In this document: positions 1 to 8,420 of the stretch, one piece after another | Layout: each line of letters begins with the position of its first letter | How positions within the stretch are numbered: the stretch's first letter is position 1 | Assembly (NCBI GenBank): GCA_963727845.1 | Contig: CAVSHI010000006.1 | Span: 496,001-560,000 of the forward strand | DNA: 64,000 nt | Reading direction: 5' to 3' | Source of the DNA: JBEKTW01 sp963727845 | GTDB taxonomy: Bacteria; Bacteroidota; Ignavibacteria; UBA10030; SZUA-254 | Program-made: the position numbers and the translations under genes | The notes under the pieces: model-generated | Told to the model about the DNA's origin: nothing | What the model saw: only the letters and a program-made list of their open reading frames with translations | The model's database searches: none

Positions 1-179
1 ACGTGACGGGTGTTGCGACACTTCCCGCCGGCACGGAGATGGTTATGCCGGGGGATAACCTCGACAGCATTAGCATCGAGTTGATTTCACCGATTGCTAT
101 GGAAGACGGTCTCCGTTTTGCTATCCGTGAAGGCGGACACACCGTCGGAGCCGGAGTCGTAACGAAGATTCTTGAATAA
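1..179 (+). CDS. tuf: Elongation factor Tu, C-terminal end (partial)
   Basis: Only the last 58 codons are present, read from base 3 and ending at TAA 177-179. The translation (VTGVATLPAGTEMVMPGDN, later GGHTVGAGVVTKILE) is the end of domain III of EF-Tu, the GTPase that delivers aminoacyl-tRNA to the ribosome. It sits 35 bases before rpsJ, the usual str-to-S10 operon junction. The 5' part lies outside the window. Confidence 0.97.
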   Translation, partial: VTGVATLPAGTEMVMPGDNLDSISIELISPIAMEDGLRFAIREGGHTVGAGVVTKILE

Positions 180-214
180 CGCGTAGCGTAGATTTCAAGT
201 AGAAAGAAGGCTGC

Positions 215-523
215 ATGGCTGGACAGAAAATACGCATCAAGCTCAGGTCGTACGACCACAATCTGATTGACAAATCGGCCGAGAAGATCATCAAGACGGT
301 CAAGTCGACCGGCGCGGTGGTATCGGGACCCATTCCGTTACCTACAAAACGCACATTGTTTACCGTGCTGCGCTCTCCGAATGTGGACAAGAAATCCCGT
401 GAGCAATTTGAGTTGAAGGCTCACAAACGCCTGATCGACATATTCAATTCTTCCAATAAAACCGTCGACTCGCTCATGAAGCTTGAGCTTCCGGCGGGTG
501 TTGATGTGGAAATCAAAGTCTGA
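215..523 (+). CDS. rpsJ: 30S ribosomal protein S10
   Basis: A 102-residue protein with the S10 signature (KIRIKLRSYDHNLIDKSAEKI, with GPIPLPTKRTLFTVLRSPNVDKKSREQFE further on). S10 is part of the 30S head and also acts with NusB in transcription antitermination. The ATG follows a clear purine-rich ribosome site, AGAAAGAAGG at 201-210. It is the first gene of the S10 cluster and is 80 bases upstream of rplC. Confidence 0.98.
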   Translation: MAGQKIRIKLRSYDHNLIDKSAEKIIKTVKSTGAVVSGPIPLPTKRTLFTVLRSPNVDKKSREQFELKAHKRLIDIFNSSNKTVDSLMKLELPAGVDVEIKV

Positions 524-603
524 AGTTTAATTCCTTCGGTATTCGCTTCAGCTGCTCTTTTACATTCTTAGACAACTATCGCATTTGAGGTGTGTCTCGT
601 AGT

Positions 604-1230
604 ATGCAAGGTATTCTTGGGAAAAAAATAGGCATGACAAACGTCTTCGACGACAAAGGCGAGGCAATCCCTTGCACGGTCATCGAAGCAGGCCCGTGCG
701 TCGTCGCCCAGATCAAGACGAAGCAGAAGGACGGCTATGAAGCGCTCCAGCTCGGGTTTGATGAGAAGAATGAGCGCCGCGTGAATAAGCCCATGAAAGG
801 ACATTTCGCGAAAGGCGGAGTGAAACCGAAGAAAGTTCTTCTGGAGTTTCAGGGCTTCGACGTCGAAAAGTTCAAGGCGGGCGACGAAATCAAAGTCGAC
901 GCGGTATTCGCGCAGGGAGATGTCGTTTCCGTCGTCGGAACGTCGAAGGGAAAAGGATTTCAGGGCGTCGTCAAACGTCATCATTTTGGCGGCGGCGTTC
1001 GTACCCACGGCCAGAGCGACCGCGTACGCGCACCGGGATCCATCGGATCAAGCTCGTATCCTTCGCGTGTTCTCAAAGGAATGCGAATGGCGGGCCGGAT
1101 GGGCGGCGAGCGAAGAACGGCGAAAAATCTCCGCGTTGTCCGTGTCATTCCTGAATCAAATCTGCTCCTCGTTCGGGGGTCGGTGCCCGGCTACAATAAT
1201 AGTTATGTTCAAGTCCTCAAAGAGCGGTAA
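604..1230 (+). CDS. rplC: 50S ribosomal protein L3
   Basis: A 208-residue L3, an early-assembly 50S protein whose loop reaches the peptidyl transferase centre. The N-terminus MQGILGKKIGMTNVF and the GGGVRTHGQSDRVRAPGSIG region are typical. The frame is also open from a GTG at 592, adding MSRS, but the ATG at 604 aligns with the usual L3 start. The best Shine-Dalgarno (GAGG, 587-590) is far from 604 and too near 592, so the start is not fully settled. Confidence 0.96.
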   Translation: MQGILGKKIGMTNVFDDKGEAIPCTVIEAGPCVVAQIKTKQKDGYEALQLGFDEKNERRVNKPMKGHFAKGGVKPKKVLLEFQGFDVEKFKAGDEIKVDAVFAQGDVVSVVGTSKGKGFQGVVKRHHFGGGVRTHGQSDRVRAPGSIGSSSYPSRVLKGMRMAGRMGGERRTAKNLRVVRVIPESNLLLVRGSVPGYNNSYVQVLKER

Positions 1231-1247
1231 TCAAGACGGGAATTTTC

Positions 1248-1877
1248 ATGGAACTCGAAGTATTTAAAAAAGACGGAACGCCGACGGGTGAGAAAGTGAA
1301 GCTCTCCCCCGACATCTTTGAGATTACGCCGAACGATCACGCCATCTACCAGGCAGTGACCGTCTACCAGGCGAATCAACGGCAGGGGACTCACAAGACG
1401 AAGACGTACGGTGAAGTGAGCGGGAGCGGAAAGAAGCTGTGGAAACAAAAACATACCGGCCGGGCCAGGATCGGCGCCGTCCGTTCTCCCTTGTGGAAAG
1501 GCGGCGGCACGATTTTCGGACCCCAGCCCCGCGATTATTGGTCGAAGCTCCCGAAACAGATCAGGCAGCTTGCCCGCAAGTCCGCGCTGAGTCATAAAGC
1601 GAAGGACGGCGGCATCAAGATTGTTGAGGATTTTTCCTTTGATTCGCCGGCGACGAAGGAATTCGCCGGGGTTCTCAAAGGGCTGGGCCTCGCCGGGAAA
1701 AAGGTACTGCTGCTGGTTCCCAAATCGGACCTTACGGTGGTGAAATCCGGAAGAAATATCCCCGGGGTGAATGTCGTTGAAGCGTCGAAAGCGTCGACGT
1801 ATGAAATTCTCGACAATCACTGCATCGTGTTTCAGAAAAGCGCTGTTGAAGTTTTGGAAAATACATTTCACGATTGA
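1248..1877 (+). CDS. rplD: 50S ribosomal protein L4
   Basis: A 209-residue L4/L1e-family protein. It has the extended loop KQKHTGRARIGAVRSPLWKGGG that lines the exit tunnel, followed by a C-terminal globular part. In many bacteria L4 represses its own S10 operon through the mRNA leader, but no such leader can be identified here. It starts with ATG 17 bases after rplC and ends 6 bases before rplW. Confidence 0.97.
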   Translation: MELEVFKKDGTPTGEKVKLSPDIFEITPNDHAIYQAVTVYQANQRQGTHKTKTYGEVSGSGKKLWKQKHTGRARIGAVRSPLWKGGGTIFGPQPRDYWSKLPKQIRQLARKSALSHKAKDGGIKIVEDFSFDSPATKEFAGVLKGLGLAGKKVLLLVPKSDLTVVKSGRNIPGVNVVEASKASTYEILDNHCIVFQKSAVEVLENTFHD

Positions 1878-1883
1878 TCGTCT

Positions 1884-2174
1884 ATGGTCGGCATAATCTA
1901 TCGCCCTATTGTTACGGAAAAGTCCACAAAGCTGCAGGACAAACGCCAGTACGTGTTCGAAGTGGATTTGAACGCGAACAAGGTGGACATCGCCCGCGCC
2001 GTTTCGAAAAAATTTACTGTCACGGTAATGAACGTCCGAACGGTCAACTACCGCGGAAAAACGAAGACCCAGCTCACGAAGAAGGGGAAGTTCTCCGGCA
2101 AGACGTCGAAATTCAAGAAGGCGATCGTGACAATTAAAGAAGGCGAAAAAATTGAGTTTTTTGAAAACGTGTAA
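1884..2174 (+). CDS. rplW: 50S ribosomal protein L23
   Basis: A 96-residue L23, the tunnel-exit protein that docks trigger factor and signal recognition particle. The opening IIYRPIVTEKSTKLQD is diagnostic. The centre carries the basic loop VNYRGKTKTQLTKKGKFSGK. ATG start; 21 bases before rplB. Confidence 0.97.
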   Translation: MVGIIYRPIVTEKSTKLQDKRQYVFEVDLNANKVDIARAVSKKFTVTVMNVRTVNYRGKTKTQLTKKGKFSGKTSKFKKAIVTIKEGEKIEFFENV

Positions 2175-2195
2175 CGACAGAAACGACTCGCAGCC

Positions 2196-3023
2196 ATGGG
2201 AATTCGAATACTAAAACCAGTTACGCCCGGCACCCGTTGGATGACGATTCCAACGTTCGAGGAGATCACCAAGTCAAAACCGGAAAAATCTCTCCTGGAA
2301 CCGCTGAAGAAGTCCGGCGGCAGGAACACCAACGGGCATATTACCTCGCGGCACCGCGGCGGCGGCCACAAACGCTTCTACCGCGTTATCGACTTCAAGC
2401 GGGATAAGGTCGGCATTGAGGCAAAAGTGACGGCCATTGAGTATGACCCGAATCGTTCGGCGAGAATTGCCTTGCTGATGTACAAAGATGGCGAGAAGCG
2501 CTATATGATCGCTCCCGACGGTTTGAAAGTTGGAGAAAAAATCATTTCGAGCCCCGATGCGGACATCAAGGTGGGCAACTCGATGCCGCTATCCAATATA
2601 CCGGTGGGAACATTCGTCCACAATGTCGAGCTACGCCTGGGAAAGGGCGCTCAGATCGCGAGAAGTGCCGGAACGTCGATCCAGGTCATGGCGAAAGAAG
2701 GGAAATTCGCACAGCTGCGATTGCCTTCCGGTGAGATTCGTAATTTCCCGAGTGAGTGTTACGCGACTATCGGAATTGTCAGCAATATTGATCATGAGAA
2801 CATAAGCGTCGGGAAAGCAGGCCGCTCGCGGTGGATGGGTATTCGTCCCCAATCGCGCGGTGTTGTAATGAATCCTGTCGACCATCCGCACGGCGGCGGC
2901 GAAGGGAAATCGCCTCAGGGTAATCCGCATCCCGTTTCGCCCTGGGGATGGCATACGAAAGGCAAGAAAACACGTCGCCATAAGTTGCAATCAAACAAAT
3001 ACATTGTGAAACGTCGATCCTGA
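2196..3023 (+). CDS. rplB: 50S ribosomal protein L2
   Basis: A 275-residue L2, needed for subunit association and peptidyl transferase activity. It shows the conserved GRNTNGHITSRHRGGGHKR segment and the C-terminal MNPVDHPHGGGEG loop with the functionally important histidines. Full length for the family. It begins with ATG and lies 17 bases before rpsS. Confidence 0.98.
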   Translation: MGIRILKPVTPGTRWMTIPTFEEITKSKPEKSLLEPLKKSGGRNTNGHITSRHRGGGHKRFYRVIDFKRDKVGIEAKVTAIEYDPNRSARIALLMYKDGEKRYMIAPDGLKVGEKIISSPDADIKVGNSMPLSNIPVGTFVHNVELRLGKGAQIARSAGTSIQVMAKEGKFAQLRLPSGEIRNFPSECYATIGIVSNIDHENISVGKAGRSRWMGIRPQSRGVVMNPVDHPHGGGEGKSPQGNPHPVSPWGWHTKGKKTRRHKLQSNKYIVKRRS

Positions 3024-3040
3024 GGATGTCATAAGAGAGT

Positions 3041-3331
3041 ATGAGCCGGTCAATTAAAAAAGGTCCCTACGTGGATGCCAAGCTTCTCGGGAAAGTGGAA
3101 GCGATGAGCAAATCCGGACAGAAAAAGATCATTAAGACATGGTCGCGTTCGTCCACGATCACGCCCGATTTCGTCGGGCATACGTTTGCCGTTCATAACG
3201 GCAATAAATTTATCCCCGTCTATATCCACGAAGGTATGGTCGGCCATAAACTCGGTGAATTCGCCCCGACACGAATCTTCCGCGCCCACCCGGGATTGAA
3301 GAGTGAAGAAACAACGTCGGCGGAAGGTTGA
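3041..3331 (+). CDS. rpsS: 30S ribosomal protein S19
   Basis: A 96-residue S19 (MSRSIKKGPYVDAKLLGKV, then TWSRSSTITPDFVGHTFAVHNG). It binds 16S rRNA in the 30S head next to S13 and contacts the A-site finger. Normal family length, ending 5 bases before the chosen rplV start. Confidence 0.98.
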   Translation: MSRSIKKGPYVDAKLLGKVEAMSKSGQKKIIKTWSRSSTITPDFVGHTFAVHNGNKFIPVYIHEGMVGHKLGEFAPTRIFRAHPGLKSEETTSAEG

Positions 3332-3336
3332 TGCAC

Positions 3337-3795
3337 ATGTTAGAAGCGCGAGCAATATGTCGATATATCGGTTCATCACCGCGCAAGATGCGATTGGTGA
3401 TCGACCTCATCCGCGGCAAGTCCGTCGATGAAGCTTTGACGATTCTCCATTTCTCGCCGAAGCATTCTGCGCGGGCGGCGGAGAAGGTTCTGCGTTCCGT
3501 GGTCTCGAACATCCACAACAAGGATGAAGGAAGTCGTTTGGAGACGAACGAAATGTACGTGAAAGAGGCGTTTGTGAATTGCGGTCCCTCGATGAAGCGC
3601 ATTCTCCCCGCGCCCATGGGACGGGCATATCGGATGGTGAAGCGTTCAAATCACGTGACAATTGTCATCGCACAGAAAGCTCAAAAAGTGAAAAAGTCTG
3701 TCGCGCTGAAAGCCAAAGAATCTACAAAAGAAGGTAAGCCAGAGAAAGTATCTGCAAAAGAATCTAAACCAGTCAAAGAAACAAAAGAAAGTTAG
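3337..3795 (+). CDS. rplV: 50S ribosomal protein L22 with a lysine-rich tail
   Basis: L22 lines the exit tunnel. The core runs from MLEARAICRYIGSSPRKMRLVIDLIRGK to MGRAYRMVKRSNHVTIVIAQ. The ATG at 3337 is preferred because GGAAGG at 3322-3327 then stands 9 bases away; an ATG at 3331 and a TTG at 3328 are also in frame. After the core there is a low-complexity tail of about 36 residues rich in Lys, Glu and Ser, longer than in model bacteria and probably disordered. Confidence 0.96.
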   Translation: MLEARAICRYIGSSPRKMRLVIDLIRGKSVDEALTILHFSPKHSARAAEKVLRSVVSNIHNKDEGSRLETNEMYVKEAFVNCGPSMKRILPAPMGRAYRMVKRSNHVTIVIAQKAQKVKKSVALKAKESTKEGKPEKVSAKESKPVKETKES

Positions 3796-3803
3796 GAGAT
3801 CGA

Positions 3804-4442
3804 TTGGGACAAAAAGTACATCCGCTTGGTTTTCGTCTCGGGACGATACGAACCTGGGATTCAAATTGGTATGACGAAAGAGATTTTGCCGACAAGCTTC
3901 AGGAAGATATCAAGATTCGAAGTTACATCCATAACCGTTTCAAGAAGGCGGGCATTTCCCGCGTCTTGATCGATCGGACGCCAAAGCGCGCCACCATCAC
4001 GATTCACACATCCCGTCCCGGTGTTGTGATCGGGCGCAGCGGAAAAGAAATTACTCAGTTGGAAGAAGAGCTCAAGAAAGTGACGAGCAAAGAAATCAAG
4101 ATTATGATCAACGAAATCAAACGCCCGGAACTCGACGCGTACCTGCTCGCGGAGACAATCGCGACACAGATCGAGGGGCGGGTTTCGTTTCGCCGGGCGA
4201 TGAAGACTGCGATCACCTCCGCCATGCGTATGGGCGCGGAAGGAGTTCGCGTCATGTGTGCCGGCCGTCTCGGCGGTGCTGAAATTGCACGTACCGAACA
4301 ATATAAAGAAGGTCGCATCCCTCTTCACACGATCCGCGCCGATATTGATTATGCCCAGGCGACGGGGATGACCATCTATGGCACGATCGGCGTCAAGGTG
4401 TGGGTGTGCCGCGGCGAAGTTCTCGACAATTCAGTAAAATAA
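3804..4442 (+). CDS. rpsC: 30S ribosomal protein S3
   Basis: A 212-residue S3 at the mRNA entry site. It has an N-terminal KH domain with the VVIGRSGKEI turn and a C-terminal S3 domain ending in GTIGVKVWVCRGE. The start is TTG (TTG-GGA-CAA-AAA-GTA-CAT), supported by TAGGAG ahead of it and by the family start GQKVHPLGFRLG. It ends 15 bases before rplP. Confidence 0.97.
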   Translation: MGQKVHPLGFRLGTIRTWDSNWYDERDFADKLQEDIKIRSYIHNRFKKAGISRVLIDRTPKRATITIHTSRPGVVIGRSGKEITQLEEELKKVTSKEIKIMINEIKRPELDAYLLAETIATQIEGRVSFRRAMKTAITSAMRMGAEGVRVMCAGRLGGAEIARTEQYKEGRIPLHTIRADIDYAQATGMTIYGTIGVKVWVCRGEVLDNSVK

Positions 4443-4457
4443 AAACTCTGAACGCAA

Positions 4458-4880
4458 GTGCTACTACCAAAACGTGTAAAATACAGAAAAACGCAACGCG
4501 GCAGGATGAAGGGGAAAGCAACACGGGGCGCAACCCTGTCGTTCGGCGATTATGGCCTGAAAGCGCTGGCGCCGGGATGGATAACTCAACGGCAGATTGA
4601 AGCGGCGCGCGTCGCGCTGACCCGCCTCATGAAGCGCGAAGGGAAAGTCTGGATTCGTATTTTCCCGGACAAACCCGTTACAAAAAAACCGGCCGAGACC
4701 CGCATGGGTAGCGGAAAAGGGAATCCGGAATTCTGGGTGGCTGTCGTGAAGCCCGGAACGATTATGTTCGAATTGGGCGGCATTAACTACGCCGCCGCCG
4801 AGGAAGCGATGAACCTCGCCTCCCACAAGCTGCCCATCAAAACGAAGATGGTCGTGCGTCCGTCAATCATGGGTATGTGA
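4458..4880 (+). CDS. rplP: 50S ribosomal protein L16
   Basis: A 140-residue L16 that helps position A-site tRNA. The N-terminus LLPKRVKYRKTQRGRMKG and the FPDKPVTKKPAETRMGSGKG motif are characteristic. The start is GTG at 4458, the only start that gives the family N-terminus. Neighbours rpsC and rpmC are the expected partners. Confidence 0.97.
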   Translation: MLLPKRVKYRKTQRGRMKGKATRGATLSFGDYGLKALAPGWITQRQIEAARVALTRLMKREGKVWIRIFPDKPVTKKPAETRMGSGKGNPEFWVAVVKPGTIMFELGGINYAAAEEAMNLASHKLPIKTKMVVRPSIMGM

Positions 4881-4895
4881 AGCTGAAAGTGAAAC

Positions 4896-5156
4896 ATGAA
4901 AATTCATGACATCAGAGAACTACCGGAACAGGAACTGCGCAAGCGCATCTCCGAGGAAGAAGAAAATCTCGCTCACTTGCGGTTTCAGAAGGCGACGAGT
5001 CAACTGGAGAGTCCCATAAAGATACGAACCGTTCGACGCATGATTGCCAGAATGAAGACCGTCTTGAACGACATCGAATCGGGAAAACCTCGGCCACAGG
5101 CACCCCCGGCGGTCCGTGCCCCACAACCTGAAGAGAAGAGCAAAGTACAAGCATGA
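4896..5156 (+). CDS. rpmC: 50S ribosomal protein L29
   Basis: An 86-residue L29, a helical-hairpin protein near the tunnel exit (MKIHDIRELPEQELRKRISE, then LRFQKATSQLESPIKIRTVRRMIARMKTVL). A proline-rich tail of about 20 residues follows the core. Its TGA overlaps the rpsQ ATG (ATGA, 5153-5156), which suggests coupled translation. Confidence 0.95.
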   Translation: MKIHDIRELPEQELRKRISEEEENLAHLRFQKATSQLESPIKIRTVRRMIARMKTVLNDIESGKPRPQAPPAVRAPQPEEKSKVQA

Positions 5157-5413
5157 GCGAACGAATCACAAAGCGCAAACTGAGAATCGGGAAAGTCCTG
5201 AGCAACAAGATGCAGAAGAGTATCGTTGTTGTGATCGAACGGCGCATCCAGCATCCGTTGTACAAGAAATACCGGACTCTGACAACGAAACTGATGGCCC
5301 ATGACGAGAAACAGCAGGCGGGCATCGGCGACCTCGTCAAAATAATGGAAACAAGGCCTCTAAGCAAACAAAAACGCTGGCGCCTGGTTGAGATTCTTGA
5401 AAAGGCGAAATAA
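5153..5413 (+). CDS. rpsQ: 30S ribosomal protein S17
   Basis: An 86-residue S17, a small OB-fold protein binding the 5' domain of 16S rRNA. Its marks are GKVLSNKMQKSIVVVIERRIQHPLYKKY and the C-terminal GDLVKIMETRPLSKQKRWRLVEIL. The start overlaps the rpmC stop and the end is 2 bases before rplN. Confidence 0.97.
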   Translation: MSERITKRKLRIGKVLSNKMQKSIVVVIERRIQHPLYKKYRTLTTKLMAHDEKQQAGIGDLVKIMETRPLSKQKRWRLVEILEKAK

Positions 5414-5415
5414 CT

Positions 5416-5784
5416 ATGATCCAGGAAGAAACGAACTTAGTCGTCGCGGATAACTCGGGCGCGAAAAAAGTCCGCTGTATCCGTGTCCTCGGCGGACACG
5501 ACAGGCGGTACGCGGGTCTCGGGGATGTGATCGTTGTTTCCGTCAAAAGTGCCATTCCGGGGGCGACGGTGAAAAAAGGGGAAGTCTCGCGGGCGGTCAT
5601 CGTCCGTGCGACAAAGGAAACGCGGCGCAAGGATGGCTCGTATATCCGGTTCGATGAAAACGCGGCCGTGCTTCTTAACCCCCAGGGTGAACCGCGCGGT
5701 ACCCGAATTTTTGGTCCGGTTGCCAGGGAGTTGCGTGATAAGAACTTTATGAAAATTATCTCTCTCGCGCCGGAAGTCTTGTAA
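5416..5784 (+). CDS. rplN: 50S ribosomal protein L14
   Basis: A 122-residue L14 (MIQEETNLVVADNSGAKKVRCIRVLGG, ending GPVARELRDKNFMKIISLAPEVL). It forms part of an intersubunit bridge and is the docking site for the silencing factor RsfS. Normal length. Confidence 0.98.
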   Translation: MIQEETNLVVADNSGAKKVRCIRVLGGHDRRYAGLGDVIVVSVKSAIPGATVKKGEVSRAVIVRATKETRRKDGSYIRFDENAAVLLNPQGEPRGTRIFGPVARELRDKNFMKIISLAPEVL

Positions 5785-5802
5785 CTCAAACTGAGAATCG
5801 AA

Positions 5803-6126
5803 ATGAACGTTCATAAAAATGATAGTGTCGTGGTGGTCGCCGGAAACGCCCGGGGAAAGACCGGCAAGGTGCTGAAGGTGTTCCCGGATGTCGACCGTGT
5901 GATCGTGGAAGGTGTCAACATCATCAAACGGCATTCACGACCGTCGCAGAAGAATATCCAGGGCGGCATTGTCCAGAAAGAAGCCCCGATCTCCGTCGCG
6001 AACGTCATGGTGGTGTGCCCGAAGTGTAACAAACCGGCGCGCGTGGGCCGCAAACCCGTGATCGACACCGCCACCGGCAAGACGCGCAGAATGCGCATCT
6101 GCCGCAAGTGCGAAGAAATGTTTTAA
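5803..6126 (+). CDS. rplX: 50S ribosomal protein L24
   Basis: A 107-residue L24 with an N-terminal KOW motif (HKNDSVVVVAGNARGKTGKVLKV). A later part contains CPKCNKPARVG and CRKCEEMF, two CxxC pairs of the zinc-binding type seen in many L24 proteins. L24 starts assembly of the 50S subunit. Confidence 0.97.
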   Translation: MNVHKNDSVVVVAGNARGKTGKVLKVFPDVDRVIVEGVNIIKRHSRPSQKNIQGGIVQKEAPISVANVMVVCPKCNKPARVGRKPVIDTATGKTRRMRICRKCEEMF

Positions 6127-6141
6127 TCCTGATATTGATGC

Positions 6142-6787
6142 ATGGCAAAAGAAAAGAAACCAGCAACCGAAAAAAAAGCTCCTGAGAAGAAACCGGCGAA
6201 GCAGGAAGCCGGCGTAACGCCGCGTCTCTTTGAGCTGTACCAGAAGAACATTGTCCCCGAGTTGATGAAGAGGTTCCACTACAAGAACCCGATGGAGGTC
6301 CCGAGGCTTCATAAGATATCCATCAACGTCGGCGTCGGTCAGGCAACCCAGGACCCGAAACTCCTCGACGCCGTCGTCAAGGACCTGGAGCAGATCGTGG
6401 CGCAAAAACCGGTCATCATGAAAGCGAAGAAGGCGATTTCGAACTTCAAGCTGCGGGCCGGCGTGCCGATCGCGACCAGGTTGACCTTGCGCCGGCAGCG
6501 GATGTATGAGTTTATGGACAGGTTTATTAATATCGCAGTCCCGAGAATTCGTGACTTTCGCGGAATGTCCGACAAGTCCTTCGACGGGCGCGGGAACTAT
6601 ACGATTGGCGTGAAGGAACACATCATCTTCCCCGAGATTGACGTTCGACAAAGTGACGAAGGTCTTCGGTATGGATATAACATTCGTGACGACCGCGCGG
6701 ACGGACGAAGAGGCCTACGAGCTGCTTAAGAATTTCGGCATGCCGTTCGTCAAACGTCAGGAAGTCATCCCTGAGCAAGCCAGTTAG
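6142..6787 (+). CDS. rplE: 50S ribosomal protein L5, with a one-base frameshift
   Basis: L5 contacts 5S rRNA and P-site tRNA. The first frame runs normally through GNYTIGVKEHIIFPEID and then goes out of register, ending early at 6729. From 6644 the +1 frame reads FDKVTKVFGMDITFVTTARTDEEAYELLKNFGMPFVKRQ, the expected L5 end, and stops at TAG 6785-6787. Removing one base (best candidate G6643) gives a 214-residue protein. The N-terminus has an extra Lys/Pro-rich stretch of about 24 residues. L5 is essential, so a sequence error is the simplest explanation. Confidence 0.93.
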
Positions 6788-6811
6788 TTTCAACGGAAAA
6801 ACGGAGAAGAC

Positions 6812-6997
6812 ATGGCACGATTAGCAATGGTGGTCAAAGCAAACAGGACTCCGAAGTATGCGGTGAGAAAGCATTTTCGCTGCAATATTTGCGGACGCCC
6901 CCGGGCGTACATGCGAAAGTTCGGCGTGTGCCGGATTTGCTTCCGAAAAATGGCGCTCGACGGAAAAATTCCGGGCGTGCTTAAAGCAAGTTGGTAA
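6812..6997 (+). CDS. rpsN: 30S ribosomal protein S14, zinc-binding type
   Basis: A 61-residue S14 of the short type Z form. The RCNICGRP and GVCRICFRK pairs form a four-cysteine zinc site (C-x2-C-x12-C-x2-C). It binds the 16S 3' major domain in the 30S head. It lies between rplE and rpsH as in most bacteria. Confidence 0.97.
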   Translation: MARLAMVVKANRTPKYAVRKHFRCNICGRPRAYMRKFGVCRICFRKMALDGKIPGVLKASW

Positions 6998-7013
6998 GGA
7001 ACAACAGACTATT

Positions 7014-7409
7014 ATGACATCAACAGATCCAATCTCAGATTACTTGACGCGAATTCGCAACGCAGTCCGCGCCAAGCACAAGAAAGTCGATGTGCCTGCG
7101 ACAAACATGAAACGCGCATTGTCGAAGATTCTTGCAGAGCATAAATTCATTTCGGGTTATACTGAAATCGAAGATAACAAGCAGGGCCTTCTGCGGATAG
7201 CCCTCCGGTATACCGACGGAAAGAGCGTGATCGGCGGACTTAAACGGATCAGCACTCCCGGCCGCCGCGTCTACGTTTCTTCGAAGGAATTGCCCCGGGT
7301 GCTGAACGGCCTCGGGATCGCGGTGATCTCAACGTCGAAGGGAATCATGACCGACCGCCAGGCAAAAGAACAGCATTTCGGCGGTGAAGTTATCTGTCAT
7401 ATTTGGTAA
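7014..7409 (+). CDS. rpsH: 30S ribosomal protein S8
   Basis: A 131-residue S8 (STDPISDYLTRIRNAVRAKHKKV, ending ISTSKGIMTDRQAKEQHFGGEVICHIW). It binds the central domain of 16S rRNA and, in enterobacteria, regulates the spc operon mRNA. ATG start and normal length. Confidence 0.98.
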   Translation: MTSTDPISDYLTRIRNAVRAKHKKVDVPATNMKRALSKILAEHKFISGYTEIEDNKQGLLRIALRYTDGKSVIGGLKRISTPGRRVYVSSKELPRVLNGLGIAVISTSKGIMTDRQAKEQHFGGEVICHIW

Positions 7410-7429
7410 CGATTTTTTAGGAGACAGCT

Positions 7430-7993
7430 TTGTCACGTATAGGACGAAAACCAGTTCCCCTCGTCAAAGGGGTGAAAGTCGAACACAAGGATGGAACAAT
7501 CCGGGTCAGCGGTCCGAAAGGGGAGCTGTCTGCGGTGGTCCCTTCTTCCATCGGTGTTGAGGTGAGCGCAACCGAGATAGTCTTGAAGCGCTCAAAGGAT
7601 GAGAAAGCGCTCAGGGCTCTTCATGGAACATGGCGCGCGCTTGTGAACAATATGGTCAAAGGCGTCACGGAGGGATTTCAACGGAAGCTCGAGATCGTCG
7701 GAGTCGGATACAAGGCGGAATTGAAAGGCAAAAAGCTCCAGCTAGCGCTCGGGTACTCCCATCCGATTCTGTTCGTCCCGCCGGCGAACATCAAGATTGA
7801 AGTTCCCCAGCCAACGAACATAGTCATTTCCGGATTCGATAAACAACTTGTCGGACAGGTCGCGGCGAAAATCCGTTCCTTCCGGCCGCCGGAGCCGTAC
7901 AAGGGCAAAGGTGTGAAGTACGCAGGCGAGTACATCCGACGTAAAGCTGGAAAGGCTGCGGCAGCGGCTGGTGCAGCGGGAGCGAAGGCATAA
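7430..7993 (+). CDS. rplF: 50S ribosomal protein L6
   Basis: A 187-residue L6 near the factor-binding site, with two repeated alpha/beta domains. The N-terminus is SRIGRKPVPLVKGVKV and the second domain contains PPEPYKGKGVKYAGEYIRRKAGK. The start is TTG at 7430, preceded by TTAGGAG. An alanine-rich tail follows the family end. One base separates its stop from the rplR ATG. Confidence 0.97.
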   Translation: MSRIGRKPVPLVKGVKVEHKDGTIRVSGPKGELSAVVPSSIGVEVSATEIVLKRSKDEKALRALHGTWRALVNNMVKGVTEGFQRKLEIVGVGYKAELKGKKLQLALGYSHPILFVPPANIKIEVPQPTNIVISGFDKQLVGQVAAKIRSFRPPEPYKGKGVKYAGEYIRRKAGKAAAAAGAAGAKA

Positions 7994-7994
7994 T

Positions 7995-8363
7995 ATGATC
8001 AAGTCAACGAAAGAAGCGCGCAGACAGCGCATAAAGAAACACATCCGTAAAGAAGTCCGGGGAACAGTGGATCGGCCGCGCCTGACGGTGTACCGGAGTT
8101 TGAAACACCTCTATGCTCAAATCGTGGACGATTCTCAGAAAAAGACTTTGCTGGCGGTATCAACTCTGTCGAAAGATGTCCGCGATGAGCTGAAGCAGGT
8201 CAAAGGCAACAAGAATCTCGCGAAGCAGGTCGGAGTTCTTGTCGCGAAGAGAGCTCTCGGTAGTAACATCCGCAAGGTAGTTTTTGATCGGAACGGGTAC
8301 CTGTACCACGGTATCGTTAAGGCACTGGCCGATGGTGCACGCGAAGGTGGATTGGAGCTGTAG
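7995..8363 (+). CDS. rplR: 50S ribosomal protein L18
   Basis: A 122-residue L18, the 5S rRNA-binding protein (KEARRQRIKKHIRKEV, RPRLTVYRSLKHLYAQIVDD, ending GYLYHGIVKALADGAREGGLEL). The ATG at 7995 follows the rplF stop directly and matches the family start. A 213-base gap containing a tRNA gene separates it from rpsE, which is unusual in this cluster. Confidence 0.97.
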   Translation: MIKSTKEARRQRIKKHIRKEVRGTVDRPRLTVYRSLKHLYAQIVDDSQKKTLLAVSTLSKDVRDELKQVKGNKNLAKQVGVLVAKRALGSNIRKVVFDRNGYLYHGIVKALADGAREGGLEL

Positions 8364-8420
8364 TACCGGTGCCGGCGCGGGCATTGCCCGGGGCGGGAGC
8401 GGCACTCCGGTGGTTATTCT

